From JBBPYR01 sp038199755 (GTDB taxonomy: Bacteria; Chloroflexota; Ktedonobacteria; Ktedonobacterales; Ktedonobacteraceae), in assembly GCA_038199755.1 (NCBI GenBank), contig JBBPYR010000292.1, positions 1 to 15,332 on the forward strand: a stretch of 15,332 bases of DNA, written 5' to 3'. The position numbers and the translations under genes were made by a program. Below the pieces are notes generated by a model. That model did not search any database. It was not told the DNA's origin and was given only the letters and a program-made list of their open reading frames with translations. Within the stretch, counting starts at the first letter, position 1, and each line of letters opens with the position of its first letter. Of the stretch, positions 1 to 6,510 are shown in pieces.

Positions 1-100
1 CGGTGGGGTGCGGTAAACGTTGAAAACGGCAAGAAACCGCCGTGCCCACGGGCGACCCAGAGGGTCCCCACCCCACATCCGCAACATCCCCCGCCCCTAC
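1..100. repeat. partial copy of dispersed GC-rich palindromic repeat
   Basis: This stretch is noncoding. Positions 45-69 read CCCACGGGCGACCC, then AG, then AGGGTCCCC. Nearly the same string recurs at 10048-10070. Positions 89-100 (CCCCGCCCCTAC) are the reverse complement of bases near 9957-9968. An 8-bp inverted repeat pairs GTGGGGTG (3-10) with CACCCCAC further right, near position 70. The element probably continues beyond the left edge, so its full extent is unknown. I see no gene here. Confidence 0.5.
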
Positions 101-155
101 GAAAACCATAGAAGTAGATTTCTAGCAGCATTGTATCACCAGAAAGGATGTCAAA

Positions 156-210
156 GACAAAAAGAGAACGTGTCAGGTTAACGGGCGACCTGACACGTTC
201 TCTTTTTGTC
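156..210. terminator. strong bidirectional hairpin terminator
   Basis: Two perfect 23-bp inverted arms (156-178 and 188-210) flank a 9-base loop. The outer ends are A-rich on the left and T-rich on the right, so either strand gives a GC-containing stem closed by a U-tract. It lies 4 bp beyond the stop codon of the minus-strand lytic transglycosylase and should terminate that transcript. It could also stop plus-strand transcription entering from the left. Confidence 0.85.
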
Positions 211-214
211 TCTT

Positions 215-1276
215 TTAAATTCCCATGATGACGTGGATATAATTGCGCGTCTCTGCGGGCAAACAACTCAACCAGCTCGTACCACACGTATTGACCGCAT
301 AGTTCACGGTCCCACCACCGGCATTGTACGCGGCCAGAGCCTTGGCATAATCGCCACCATATTGGCGTGCATACGAAGCCATCAGGTTCGCGGCACCACG
401 CAACGCCTGCACAGGATCATAAGGGTTAATCCCCAGGCCCGCGGCTGTACTGGGTATGAACTGTGCGATGCCAATCGCGCCAGCAGGCGAATAAGCATTC
501 GCATTAAATCCGCTCTCTTGATTAATCTGGCGCACAAAATAATCTGGCGAAATGCCAGCTGCTATCGCATCCTGTTGCGCGATCGCTACATACTGGCTTT
601 TCGGCAAGAAGACAGGCGGTGGTGCAACGGGTGCGGCTGGGGCTCCCATTCCCCCCATCGCTGCTACGCCATTATTGCCATTCGTCATAGCCCCACCTTG
701 CTGTAACGTCGCATCGTGGCTCGGTATACTCCAGGCATACTGTCCTGACTGTCCACCACTCATTGCTCCCAGAAAAAATACGCCGCCGTGTTGGGCATCA
801 GAGAGCGGAGCCAGCGATATCAAGGTCACGCAGAACATGAAGAGCATCATGCCCATGATGATGCCGAACCGCAGTTGAGGATGCAAATTTTTCTTCGTGG
901 TGGGCTGTTGCAATGCGTCCGTCTTCCTCGCGCCAGGAATGACGACAATCCGCGATCTTGTGGTGGTGGTGGGTTGGATGGTAGAGCGAAGCGCGGAGAC
1001 CAAGGATGGCGTTGTGGCTATCGCTGGTAACGGATGTGTTGTTGGTGGAAATTCCGTTGCTCTCGCTGTCCGTGCAGAAATATCATAAATGGGTCCAGTT
1101 ACTGTAACCAGTTGCTCAGTCCGCGGTTGTTGTGACTGATACGACTGTCGAGATTGCCGTGACTGGCGATACTGGAGTATCTCTTCCTCAAAAGAAAGGT
1201 CATACCTCGGTGTCTCCTGAGCCACATCACTTTCGATAGTGTGCGAAAACGGAGCAAATGAGTCAAACTGTGCCAT
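215..1276 (-). CDS. membrane-anchored lytic transglycosylase (SLT domain)
   Basis: This is a 353-residue protein that should cleave peptidoglycan glycan strands outside the cell. A single hydrophobic segment at about residues 136-156, preceded by KK and R residues, suggests an N-in anchor. About 130 polar, Gln/Ser/Arg/Thr-rich residues (RQSRQSRQSYQSQQ at about 37-50) would stay in the cytoplasm. A Gly/Pro/Ala-rich linker (about 160-225) leads to the catalytic domain at about 229-353. That domain carries the SLT family motifs: QESGFN with the probable catalytic Glu254, GAIGIAQF, NPYDP, ALAAYNAGGG and ETRNYI near the end. The start is supported by AGAGG six bases upstream of the ATG. A hairpin terminator follows the stop at once, so the gene is probably monocistronic. 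The family call is firm. The long cytoplasmic tail is unusual, and its role cannot be read from the sequence. Confidence 0.93.
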   Translation of the reverse strand: MAQFDSFAPFSHTIESDVAQETPRYDLSFEEEILQYRQSRQSRQSYQSQQPRTEQLVTVTGPIYDISARTARATEFPPTTHPLPAIATTPSLVSALRSTIQPTTTTRSRIVVIPGARKTDALQQPTTKKNLHPQLRFGIIMGMMLFMFCVTLISLAPLSDAQHGGVFFLGAMSGGQSGQYAWSIPSHDATLQQGGAMTNGNNGVAAMGGMGAPAAPVAPPPVFLPKSQYVAIAQQDAIAAGISPDYFVRQINQESGFNANAYSPAGAIGIAQFIPSTAAGLGINPYDPVQALRGAANLMASYARQYGGDYAKALAAYNAGGGTVNYAVNTCGTSWLSCLPAETRNYIHVIMGI

Positions 1277-1323
1277 GAACTACCTCTTACTAATCTACAA
1301 TGACGTTTCGTTACTCATGAGTG

Positions 1324-1352
1324 AGTCTACATAAATAGACCGATAACATCAA
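1324..1352 (-). promoter_or_regulatory. candidate promoter of the lytic transglycosylase gene
   Basis: On the minus strand TTGATG (1347-1352) is followed after 17 bp by TAGACT (1324-1329). Each hexamer matches four of six sigma-70 consensus bases. A perfect 10-bp palindrome, ACTCATGAGT (1313-1322), lies where transcription would begin and could be an operator. This is inferred from sequence only. Confidence 0.35.
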
Positions 1353-1459
1353 CAGATTGGCACATATTGAGACAAAAATAACACGAAAGTCCTATCATAT
1401 AAGCCGAGGGAGAGAAAAAGCCACCCGCCAGAGGTGCGGTGCATTTTTTTTGCGGAAAA

Positions 1460-1587
1460 GCCCGTAGGGGCGAGATTTATCGCGCTCCCGTACCCGTTGA
1501 GGTGCGTTACGCCTACGGGGACGAGGGGCGAGATAATGGACATTGCCGATTTATTTCGGCAATGTCCATTATCTCACCCCTACGGGC
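1460..1587. repeat. nested palindromic element downstream of the GH57 gene
   Basis: The outer arms (1460-1476 and 1571-1587) pair over 17 bp with one mismatch (a G·U pair in RNA). Inside them lies a second inverted repeat, 1525-1549 against 1556-1580. A core at 1483-1523 (TCCCGTACCCGTTGAGG, then GCGTTACGC, then CTACGGGGACG) closely resembles 10134-10179 in the repeat near the sedolisin gene, so both belong to one dispersed family. The remaining intergenic bases 1277-1459 hold the transglycosylase promoter and a T8 run at 1444-1451. I see no gene in them. Confidence 0.8.
1525..1580. terminator. 25-bp hairpin, likely terminator of the GT-GH57 operon
   Basis: The arms 1525-1549 and 1556-1580 pair over 25 bp with one mismatch around a 6-base loop (TTTATT). 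It lies 24 bp past the GH57 stop codon. There is no long U-tract directly after it, so it may be a transcript-end stabiliser or simply part of the palindromic repeat. Confidence 0.5.
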
Positions 1588-1603
1588 CACCATTCACTAT
1601 CCA

Positions 1604-2998
1604 TTAGCTATGTCTTGCGACATAGCTGAGCTCCAATTCACGCATTGAGGGGATTGGCTCTGCCGCCACTTTGCGGCGTGAGCGGCGTATTTGGCGCACG
1701 GGCAAATGAGGCTCCAGCGCACGCAACAGGTTGTGATAGACCTGCTGCTGCTCATAAATGACCCTATTGCTGCCCAGCGACCACCATTCGTTCGGCGTAA
1801 AGTAGCGCGAGACCTCTGCCTCGGCCCCGGTACGCCCAAACCATTGCATCAGGTGGAGGTTGTCAGATTGTGAGAGCCAGATAGCGAGGTCAATCAAATC
1901 GGGATTCTCGGTGAGCTTCGCCTGCGCATAGACCGTACTCATTAATTGAAAAATCGTCTCTTGCGCCTTGTTGCCCAGAAAGAAATCCAGGCCACCACTA
2001 CCCGCCCACGTCGTGGGCACGTTTGGTAACGGCAACTGATAGCTGCTCTGCTTATGCCGCTCAATCAGCTGACTCGGCGTGTAGGTTGCCACACCACGCT
2101 GATACAGTTCGCTCGGTAGTGCATTCATAAAGTTGAAGATACCACTCTGCTCGGCATGATGCTCGCCAAACGTCTCAAAATCCCATCCCAGTAGGAGCAG
2201 ATCACCCGCAGTGTTCGCAACCCAGTCAGCGTACACGTCAGCGAAGAGGGGGAAACCAGACCAGCCATGATTGGAGAAGCGATAGCCAACGTCATCGCTC
2301 AAGTCGAAGTGGCGCGTTAATACATAAGGCGCGTGTCCTGGTGCTGGCTCGGCCACGAGACGACGCGCAGAACGCTTGCCTCGCGCCGCTAGTTTCTCCT
2401 CAATCGGCAACGGATAGAGCCGCTCGTCTGCATATTGATAGAGGTGCGTACTCGCACGCCAATCCAACACCCACGGACGACCATCCATCAGCACGCCCTT
2501 AAAGCCCGCTGTGTCGAGTGCATTATAAATAACCGAAGACATCACCATCTCGGTCGTATCGGTCACTACTGGCTTCTTACCGAAGACACGCTCCAATTCA
2601 TTTGCCATCCATTGCATGCGTAATACAAATGTGGGCAGGTCGAGTAGGCAGAGAAAGCTATGATAGGGGTCTACCCCAATCAGTTCGACATTTTCTTCCG
2701 CGACCAATTCGCGAAAGAGATCGAGCAGATCGGGGTCCCACAAAGCTGCCTGCCTGATGAAAGAGAGGGAGAAACCAATCGAGAACTTCATGCCTTGCCG
2801 CACCAGTTTCAGGAACATGCGTGCGGCAGGGTAGTAACTATAGTGAGCCACTTTCTTGAAGTACCGCTCATTCATACGCTCATCGAAGAGACAATGCGCG
2901 ATATCTTCGCTAGAGGCCCCCCGTGGAATAGGCTGGGCGGGCAATTTCAAACGACGCGGCTGATGCACAACGGTATAGATTGCCAGGTCTTTCACCAT
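1604..2998 (-). CDS. glycoside hydrolase family 57 protein (alpha-amylase-like)
   Basis: This 464-residue, apparently cytosolic protein of the GH57 (beta/alpha)7-barrel family should hydrolyse or transfer alpha-glucan chains. The conserved blocks appear in order: HQP at residues 12-14, GVDPYHS at about 108-114, TDTTEMV with Glu150 as the likely nucleophile, and GWDFETFGEHH at 271-281 with Asp273 as the likely acid/base. The last block is typical of GH57 alpha-amylases, so both catalytic carboxylates seem present and it is not one of the inactive homologues. No signal peptide is seen. The start is supported by AGAGGA about nine bases upstream. Only 18 bp separate it from the glycosyltransferase gene upstream, so the two are almost certainly cotranscribed. 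Amylase, 4-alpha-glucanotransferase and branching activities cannot be told apart here. Confidence 0.9.
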   Translation of the reverse strand: MVKDLAIYTVVHQPRRLKLPAQPIPRGASSEDIAHCLFDERMNERYFKKVAHYSYYPAARMFLKLVRQGMKFSIGFSLSFIRQAALWDPDLLDLFRELVAEENVELIGVDPYHSFLCLLDLPTFVLRMQWMANELERVFGKKPVVTDTTEMVMSSVIYNALDTAGFKGVLMDGRPWVLDWRASTHLYQYADERLYPLPIEEKLAARGKRSARRLVAEPAPGHAPYVLTRHFDLSDDVGYRFSNHGWSGFPLFADVYADWVANTAGDLLLLGWDFETFGEHHAEQSGIFNFMNALPSELYQRGVATYTPSQLIERHKQSSYQLPLPNVPTTWAGSGGLDFFLGNKAQETIFQLMSTVYAQAKLTENPDLIDLAIWLSQSDNLHLMQWFGRTGAEAEVSRYFTPNEWWSLGSNRVIYEQQQVYHNLLRALEPHLPVRQIRRSRRKVAAEPIPSMRELELSYVARHS

Positions 2999-3016
2999 AG
3001 CAGCAGTCCTCTCAGA

Positions 3017-4405
3017 CTATCCTATTGTGCGAGATTTTTCTAGCACAGGGACGCGTTCTTCGCTCACCTCAGCCGCCACCTGCACCACTGGAGCCGCTAG
3101 CACAATGCCTTGCTTACGCGCCAGGAATTCCAGTTTACCCGCGAGATTTTCGATCACATGATCCCACAGGAACTGTCCGGCAGTCTCTTTGCCCGCACGG
3201 CGAATGCGCTCTTGCTCTTCGGGATGGCGACGCAGGTAGAGCAGGTAGCCCACGATCTCATCGGGGTCCTCGGTCTCGGTGACAATCGCGTTCTCAAACG
3301 AGATCGCATAGTCCTCACCCGTACTGCCAGTGACGGCGATGCCCTGTGCTCCCATCACTTCCAGGCCAACCAGCCCGAACGGCTCATGGCCGCTATTTGC
3401 CAGCACCGCATCGGCGGCGGCATAACTGGTACGCACAAATTCCTCTGGCAGGAAGAAGCGCAGGTTATAGATGTCGGCGGCTGGCGCGTTCGCAATCGCA
3501 TCCAGACACTGATCGAGGTTAGGGCGTTGCGCAACCACATCCTGAACTTTCAGGCCAATATTATAGGCATGGCGCAAGACATCGGCCCCGTGTGGCTCTA
3601 TGCCACCGCGTACTAGCATGGTGACAGGATGGCCGCTATACTTGAGACGTGCCACCGCTTCAACCGCCATGATCCAGCGTTTATCGGGGTCAAAACGGCC
3701 AATCTTGAAGAGGAACATGCGATTGGGGTCGCCGCGCTGCACAATCCCCTGTAGCCGCGTCACGGCGTCCTGATCGACAGGATTCAAGTGGCGCGTAGGA
3801 ATACCATTGGGAATCACCAGCGGATTCACACCCAGGTTCCACATGCGATGCTTCATATATTTGCTGACCGTACACAGTGTGCTCACATAGCTGAGACGGC
3901 CCCAATTGATACGATACAGCGACATCAAACTGTTCAAGTTCCACAGGATCAGTGCCTTTTGGCGCACGCCATACCAGTTCAACAGGTCCGAGGTACGAGT
4001 GATCACCTCTGCGGTATGCCAGTCCTCGCCCATGATGACGACGGTTTTATTTTCGGCGACAGCGGGACGCACGATCTCGTTATAAATATGATAGGGTACG
4101 CTTTCGTTATAGTCGAACAGCTTCGCTTCCTCACCGTCATAGACGCCATTGGGATAATATTTGCTGACCCACTGCGACCAACGCTTCAAAATAAAGCGGC
4201 CATCGACGCGGGTCTCAATCCCAGGTTTATAGGGGTCGCCAATAAAAATCAGGTGGGTCGTGTAGCCTTGTAGTGCCAGGGCCTCTCCCAATTCACTTAC
4301 CCGTGTTCCCAGGCCACCAGCGGTGGAATAGACATCTGGTCCCTCAAAACAGAGGAGAACAAACAGCGTATTCTCCGGCGACATAGCTCCATCTAGTTGC
4401 ATCAT
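3017..4405 (-). CDS. GT-B glycosyltransferase, glycogen-synthase-like
   Basis: This protein of about 462 residues should transfer sugar from a nucleotide-sugar donor, probably to a glucan. The N-terminal Rossmann half has STAGGLGTRVSELGEAL, which resembles the GGLG acceptor/donor loop of glycogen synthases. A Val-Ile-Pro-Asn-Gly segment lies mid-protein. The C-terminal half has KIGRFDPDKR and ANSGHEPFGLVGLEVMGAQG, the E-x7-E region of GT4/GT5 enzymes. An in-frame TTG at 4414 would sit against the SD. AAGGA lies nine bases before the ATG at 4405, so I chose that start; an ATG at 4402 is also possible. It is the first gene of a two-gene operon with the GH57 glycosidase. The pairing suggests synthesis and trimming or branching of a storage or secreted alpha-glucan. 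The substrate is inferred. Confidence 0.9.
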   Translation of the reverse strand: MMQLDGAMSPENTLFVLLCFEGPDVYSTAGGLGTRVSELGEALALQGYTTHLIFIGDPYKPGIETRVDGRFILKRWSQWVSKYYPNGVYDGEEAKLFDYNESVPYHIYNEIVRPAVAENKTVVIMGEDWHTAEVITRTSDLLNWYGVRQKALILWNLNSLMSLYRINWGRLSYVSTLCTVSKYMKHRMWNLGVNPLVIPNGIPTRHLNPVDQDAVTRLQGIVQRGDPNRMFLFKIGRFDPDKRWIMAVEAVARLKYSGHPVTMLVRGGIEPHGADVLRHAYNIGLKVQDVVAQRPNLDQCLDAIANAPAADIYNLRFFLPEEFVRTSYAAADAVLANSGHEPFGLVGLEVMGAQGIAVTGSTGEDYAISFENAIVTETEDPDEIVGYLLYLRRHPEEQERIRRAGKETAGQFLWDHVIENLAGKLEFLARKQGIVLAAPVVQVAAEVSEERVPVLEKSRTIG

Positions 4406-4507
4406 GATACACAATCCTTATTAGTTTGGGTTTTTAAAATGTCAAATGTTTTCCGTTATAGGGAAGGGGGTTAACATCATCGTGAACTTTACAAGCTTCC
4501 TGCTTAT

Positions 4508-4516
4508 AGTATACCA
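4508..4516 (-). promoter_or_regulatory. candidate extended -10 promoter of the GT-GH57 operon
   Basis: On the minus strand TGGTATACT forms an extended -10 (TG-N-TATACT) about 100 bases before the glycosyltransferase start. The -35 region is weak. A second possibility is TTGACA (4440-4445) with TAATAA (4418-4423) at 16-bp spacing, but that would start transcription almost on the ribosome binding site. I see no clear terminator between this point and the tetR stop codon, so readthrough is possible. Confidence 0.3.
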
Positions 4517-4551
4517 TCCCCTGAAAGCCTTTAATAGTCCCCATGGACCCT

Positions 4552-5139
4552 TCAGTCCCGACTCGGCTGTGTTCTGATTCCGGCGATGACGAGATCGAGC
4601 ATGCGGTTGACCCCATCAGGGTCGGACGCATGTTCGTTCACCATGACGATTCCGTAGACAAGTCGTATCACGTCGACAAGATGGACATCCGTGCGGATTT
4701 GTCCTGCGGCCTGGGCGCGGAGCAACAGGACATTTCCCGCCTCGAACATAGCTCTGTTCGCAGTATAGATTCTCGTCCCCGGAACCTGCTTGGCAGCCAG
4801 GATGGCTGCTCCCATGCTCCGCCCTCGAGCCGCGAAGTCCATATGGAGACGAAGTAAGCTGATCAAGGCGTCGAAAGGAACCGGAGCGCTTGCGAGTTCT
4901 TCAGCATGCACCCTCAATTCATTGGCCTCATCCAGGAACACTGCCTCAAGGAGGTCCTGACGCGTGGGGAAATGGCGGTACAGCGTTCCGATTGCGACCC
5001 CTGCCGATCTGGCAACGTCCTCGAGGACGATGTCAGTACCACGCTCGGAGACCGCGACTCGCGCCGCGTTCAGCAGGCTGGCGTAGTTGCGCTGGGCATC
5101 AGCTCGCATTGAGCGGTTGGCTTGTGTTGCCTTATTCAT
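4552..5139 (-). CDS. TetR family transcriptional repressor
   Basis: This is a 195-residue regulator. The N-terminal helix-turn-helix at about residues 37-56 (VLEDVARSAGVAIGTLYRHF) is the classic TetR DNA-binding segment. The remaining helical part would hold the ligand pocket and dimer interface, and its ligand cannot be predicted. A longer reading from 5181 is open, but AAGGAG lies nine bases before the ATG at 5139, so I take that as the start. The gene is divergent from the SDR gene. The shared control region contains two copies of a palindrome-bearing repeat, so it probably represses both the SDR gene and itself. Codons are rich in G and C at third positions, like the SDR gene and unlike flanking genes, which suggests that the pair moved in together. 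Confidence 0.92.
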   Translation of the reverse strand: MNKATQANRSMRADAQRNYASLLNAARVAVSERGTDIVLEDVARSAGVAIGTLYRHFPTRQDLLEAVFLDEANELRVHAEELASAPVPFDALISLLRLHMDFAARGRSMGAAILAAKQVPGTRIYTANRAMFEAGNVLLLRAQAAGQIRTDVHLVDVIRLVYGIVMVNEHASDPDGVNRMLDLVIAGIRTQPSRD

Positions 5140-5174
5140 TGTATGTGACTCCTTTCTCCCAGGGAGATTAGCCC

Positions 5175-5204
5175 TTGACAAAGTGAGGGTCCCTCCGTTA
5201 ATAT
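5175..5204 (+). promoter_or_regulatory. promoter for the SDR gene, overlapped by a TetR operator
   Basis: TTGACA (5175-5180), a perfect -35 match, is followed after 17-18 bp by TTAATA/TAATAT (5198-5204). The spacer contains the palindrome GAGGGTCCCTC (5185-5195). A repressor bound there would block RNA polymerase. Transcription would begin near 5210. The palindrome extended by GT on its left is typical of sites bound by TetR-type dimers. Confidence 0.7.
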
Positions 5205-5244
5205 AGAAGAAGATAACATGAGGGTCCCTCCGTTAATATAGAAG
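5184..5244. repeat. tandem 26-bp operator-like direct repeats
   Basis: Two identical 26-bp copies lie at 5184-5209 and 5219-5244, starting 35 bp apart. Each begins TGAGGGTCCCTCCGTTA and ends with an AT-rich stretch (ATATAGAAG). Each holds the odd-centred palindrome GAGGGTCCCTC. The only good -35 hexamer precedes the first copy, so the second looks like an added operator rather than a second promoter. They lie between the divergent tetR and SDR genes. Confidence 0.85.
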
Positions 5245-5263
5245 GAGGTGATCTCATGTTATC
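5212..5263 (+). promoter_or_regulatory. 11-bp inverted repeat in the SDR 5' leader
   Basis: GATAACATGAG (5212-5222) is the exact reverse complement of CTCATGTTATC (5253-5263). If transcription starts near 5210, the RNA would begin almost at the left arm and could form a 5'-terminal hairpin. That hairpin would enclose the second operator copy and the Shine-Dalgarno sequence at 5243. The pairing is seen directly; its role is inferred. Confidence 0.45.
5243..5258 (+). promoter_or_regulatory. full-length Shine-Dalgarno and ATG of an overlapping mini-ORF
   Basis: AAGGAGGTGATC (5243-5254) is a 12-base match to the complement of the usual bacterial 16S rRNA 3' end. Seven bases separate GGAGG from the ATG at 5256. 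The frame it opens runs 37 codons to a TAG at 5367-5369 and overlaps the first 65 bases of the SDR gene out of frame. It may be a translated leader, or a by-product of the 26-bp duplication. Confidence 0.4.
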
Positions 5264-5304
5264 ACATTCACTCTTCATCTTACCACGAGAAGGAGGACTT
5301 TCTT

Positions 5305-6147
5305 ATGCGTGTTTTCGTCACAGGAGCAACAGGATTTATCGGCTCCGCCGTTGTCCGCGAACTCATTAGTGCCGGTCATACGGTTGCTGGCCTTACCCGC
5401 TCAGACAAGGGTGCTGAGGCACTGAAGGAAGCTGGGGCCGAGGTGCATCGCGGTGCCCTTGACGACCTCGACACCCTGCGCCTCGGTGCCGCCGCTGCCG
5501 ACGGCGTCATTCACCTGGCGTTTGTGCATAACTTCTCGGACTTCGCAGCCGCGCTTACCACCGATCTGCGCGCCGTCCAGACGATGGGGGCGGCACTTGA
5601 GGGCACAGGCAAGCCGTTCGTGACCACCGCTCACCTGAACGGGGAGGCATCGGAGAACGCGGTGCTCACACTGGCTAAAGTGCGAGCATCGGTCGTCTCT
5701 CTCTCTCCATCCGTACACGGCGAGGGCGACAAGGGCTTCGTGCCGATGCTGATCAACATCGCTCGCATGAAAGGCGTCTCTGCCTACATCGGCGACGGGT
5801 CCAACCGCTGGCCAGCCATCCATCGCCTCGATGCGGCACGCCTGTTCCGCCTGGCACTGCAAGTCGCCCCGGCGGGGTCACGGCTTTACGGGATCGGCGA
5901 CGAGGGTGTGCCATTGCGCGATATCGCAGCCGTCATCGGTCGCCACCTGAACCTGCCGGTGGTCAGCATTTCCCGTGAAGAGGCAGACGCCTACTTTGGC
6001 TCTTTTCTCGGAGCCGTGGCGGCGACCGACATCTCGGCGATGCGTGACACCGCAAGATTGAATGCACAGACCCGGGAACTCTTGGGGTGGCAGCCTATGC
6101 ACCCCGCACTGATCCCAGACATGGAAGAGCACTACTTCAACAACTGA
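5305..6147 (+). CDS. SDR-superfamily NAD(P)-binding oxidoreductase/epimerase-like protein
   Basis: This is a 280-residue cytosolic protein of the NAD-dependent epimerase/dehydratase-like SDR branch. The dinucleotide-binding motif VTGATGFIGSAV spans residues 5-16, with glycines at 7, 10 and 13. SPSVHGEGDKGFVP (about 134-147) and NRWPAIHRLDAARLF (about 167-181) are characteristic of a family often found beside TetR regulators. No YxxxK catalytic pair is seen. Homologues I recall have roughly 20-25 more residues where this one reads VTTAHLNGEASEN (about 106-118), so an internal deletion is possible. The start is set by AAGGAGG eight bases before the ATG at 5305; a GTG at 5248 would run through this SD. 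TetR control from the shared upstream region is likely. The substrate is unknown. Confidence 0.9.
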   Translation: MRVFVTGATGFIGSAVVRELISAGHTVAGLTRSDKGAEALKEAGAEVHRGALDDLDTLRLGAAAADGVIHLAFVHNFSDFAAALTTDLRAVQTMGAALEGTGKPFVTTAHLNGEASENAVLTLAKVRASVVSLSPSVHGEGDKGFVPMLINIARMKGVSAYIGDGSNRWPAIHRLDAARLFRLALQVAPAGSRLYGIGDEGVPLRDIAAVIGRHLNLPVVSISREEADAYFGSFLGAVAATDISAMRDTARLNAQTRELLGWQPMHPALIPDMEEHYFNN

Positions 6148-6240
6148 TGTGAGGCTGAGTGCTTCTTTATCGGCTTTGTTTATAAATGATGGCTTGCTAT
6201 CAATGGTAATTGATGATTTCTGCTTTGGATACTTCTCGTT

Positions 6241-6270
6241 CCATGCCAGCCCCCCAAGAGGCTGGCATGG
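6241..6270 (+). terminator. 11-bp hairpin downstream of the SDR gene
   Basis: CCATGCCAGCC (6241-6251) pairs perfectly with GGCTGGCATGG (6260-6270) around an 8-base loop, 93 bp after the SDR stop. It lacks a clear U-tract, so it may be a weak terminator or an RNA 3'-end stabiliser. On the other strand it also follows the candidate pseudogene. Confidence 0.5.
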
Positions 6271-6278
6271 CTCCGGCT

Positions 6279-6509
6279 TTAGTGGGAGAACTTGCCTGTC
6301 GATGTGACCACAGCGAAAATAAAGTAGACAATCCCAATGACAGCACAGATATCGGCGGTCAGGCGAAACCGACTGGATAACGTTGAGGTGGGGACAGATG
6401 AGCTACATGTAGCTGATCAGCAGGATAATTGCCAAGAAATCAACAGCTTCATGCCAACATTTACAATTACAAAGAACCGCAAAAATGTTCGTCTAAAGCG
6501 GCCTCCCAT
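6279..6509 (-). pseudogene. possible decayed small membrane-protein gene
   Basis: Read on the minus strand from an ATG at 6509, the frame begins MGGRFRRTFLRFFVIVNVGMK, meets one in-frame TGA after 30 codons, and ends in the same frame with RFRLTADICAVIGIVYFIF, then AVVTSTGKFSH and TAA at 6279. The end looks like a real transmembrane segment. Between them a neighbouring frame reads AVDFLAIILLISYM, which suits a membrane helix better than the zero frame. Two compensating frameshifts could explain this. An intact version would have about 76 residues and two membrane segments. Its start lies one base past the TAG of the upstream minus-strand frame, as in coupled genes. No family is recognised. 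Chance hydrophobic coding is possible. Confidence 0.3.
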
Positions 6510-6510
6510 G

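Noticed and set aside
206..706. A 166-codon plus-strand frame opposite the lytic transglycosylase
   Set aside because: The minus-strand frame carries clear SLT motifs. The plus-strand translation is rich in Arg, His and Cys and resembles no protein family.
1430..1451. Imperfect stem followed by T8, considered as a plus-strand terminator
   Set aside because: No plus-strand gene ends upstream of it and the stem is bulged and short.
3110..4273. Long plus-strand frames opposite the glycosyltransferase
   Set aside because: They are shadows of a well-conserved minus-strand gene and have no motifs or ribosome binding sites.
4434..4631. A 65-codon minus-strand frame overlapping the end of tetR
   Set aside because: It overlaps tetR out of frame, spans the probable operon promoter and has no recognisable motif.
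5184..5244. Two direct repeats considered as a short CRISPR array
   Set aside because: There are only two copies, the 9-bp gap is far too short for a spacer, and the copies lie in a promoter region beside tetR.
5401..6132. Minus-strand frames opposite the SDR gene
   Set aside because: They arise from the high third-position G+C of the real gene on the plus strand.
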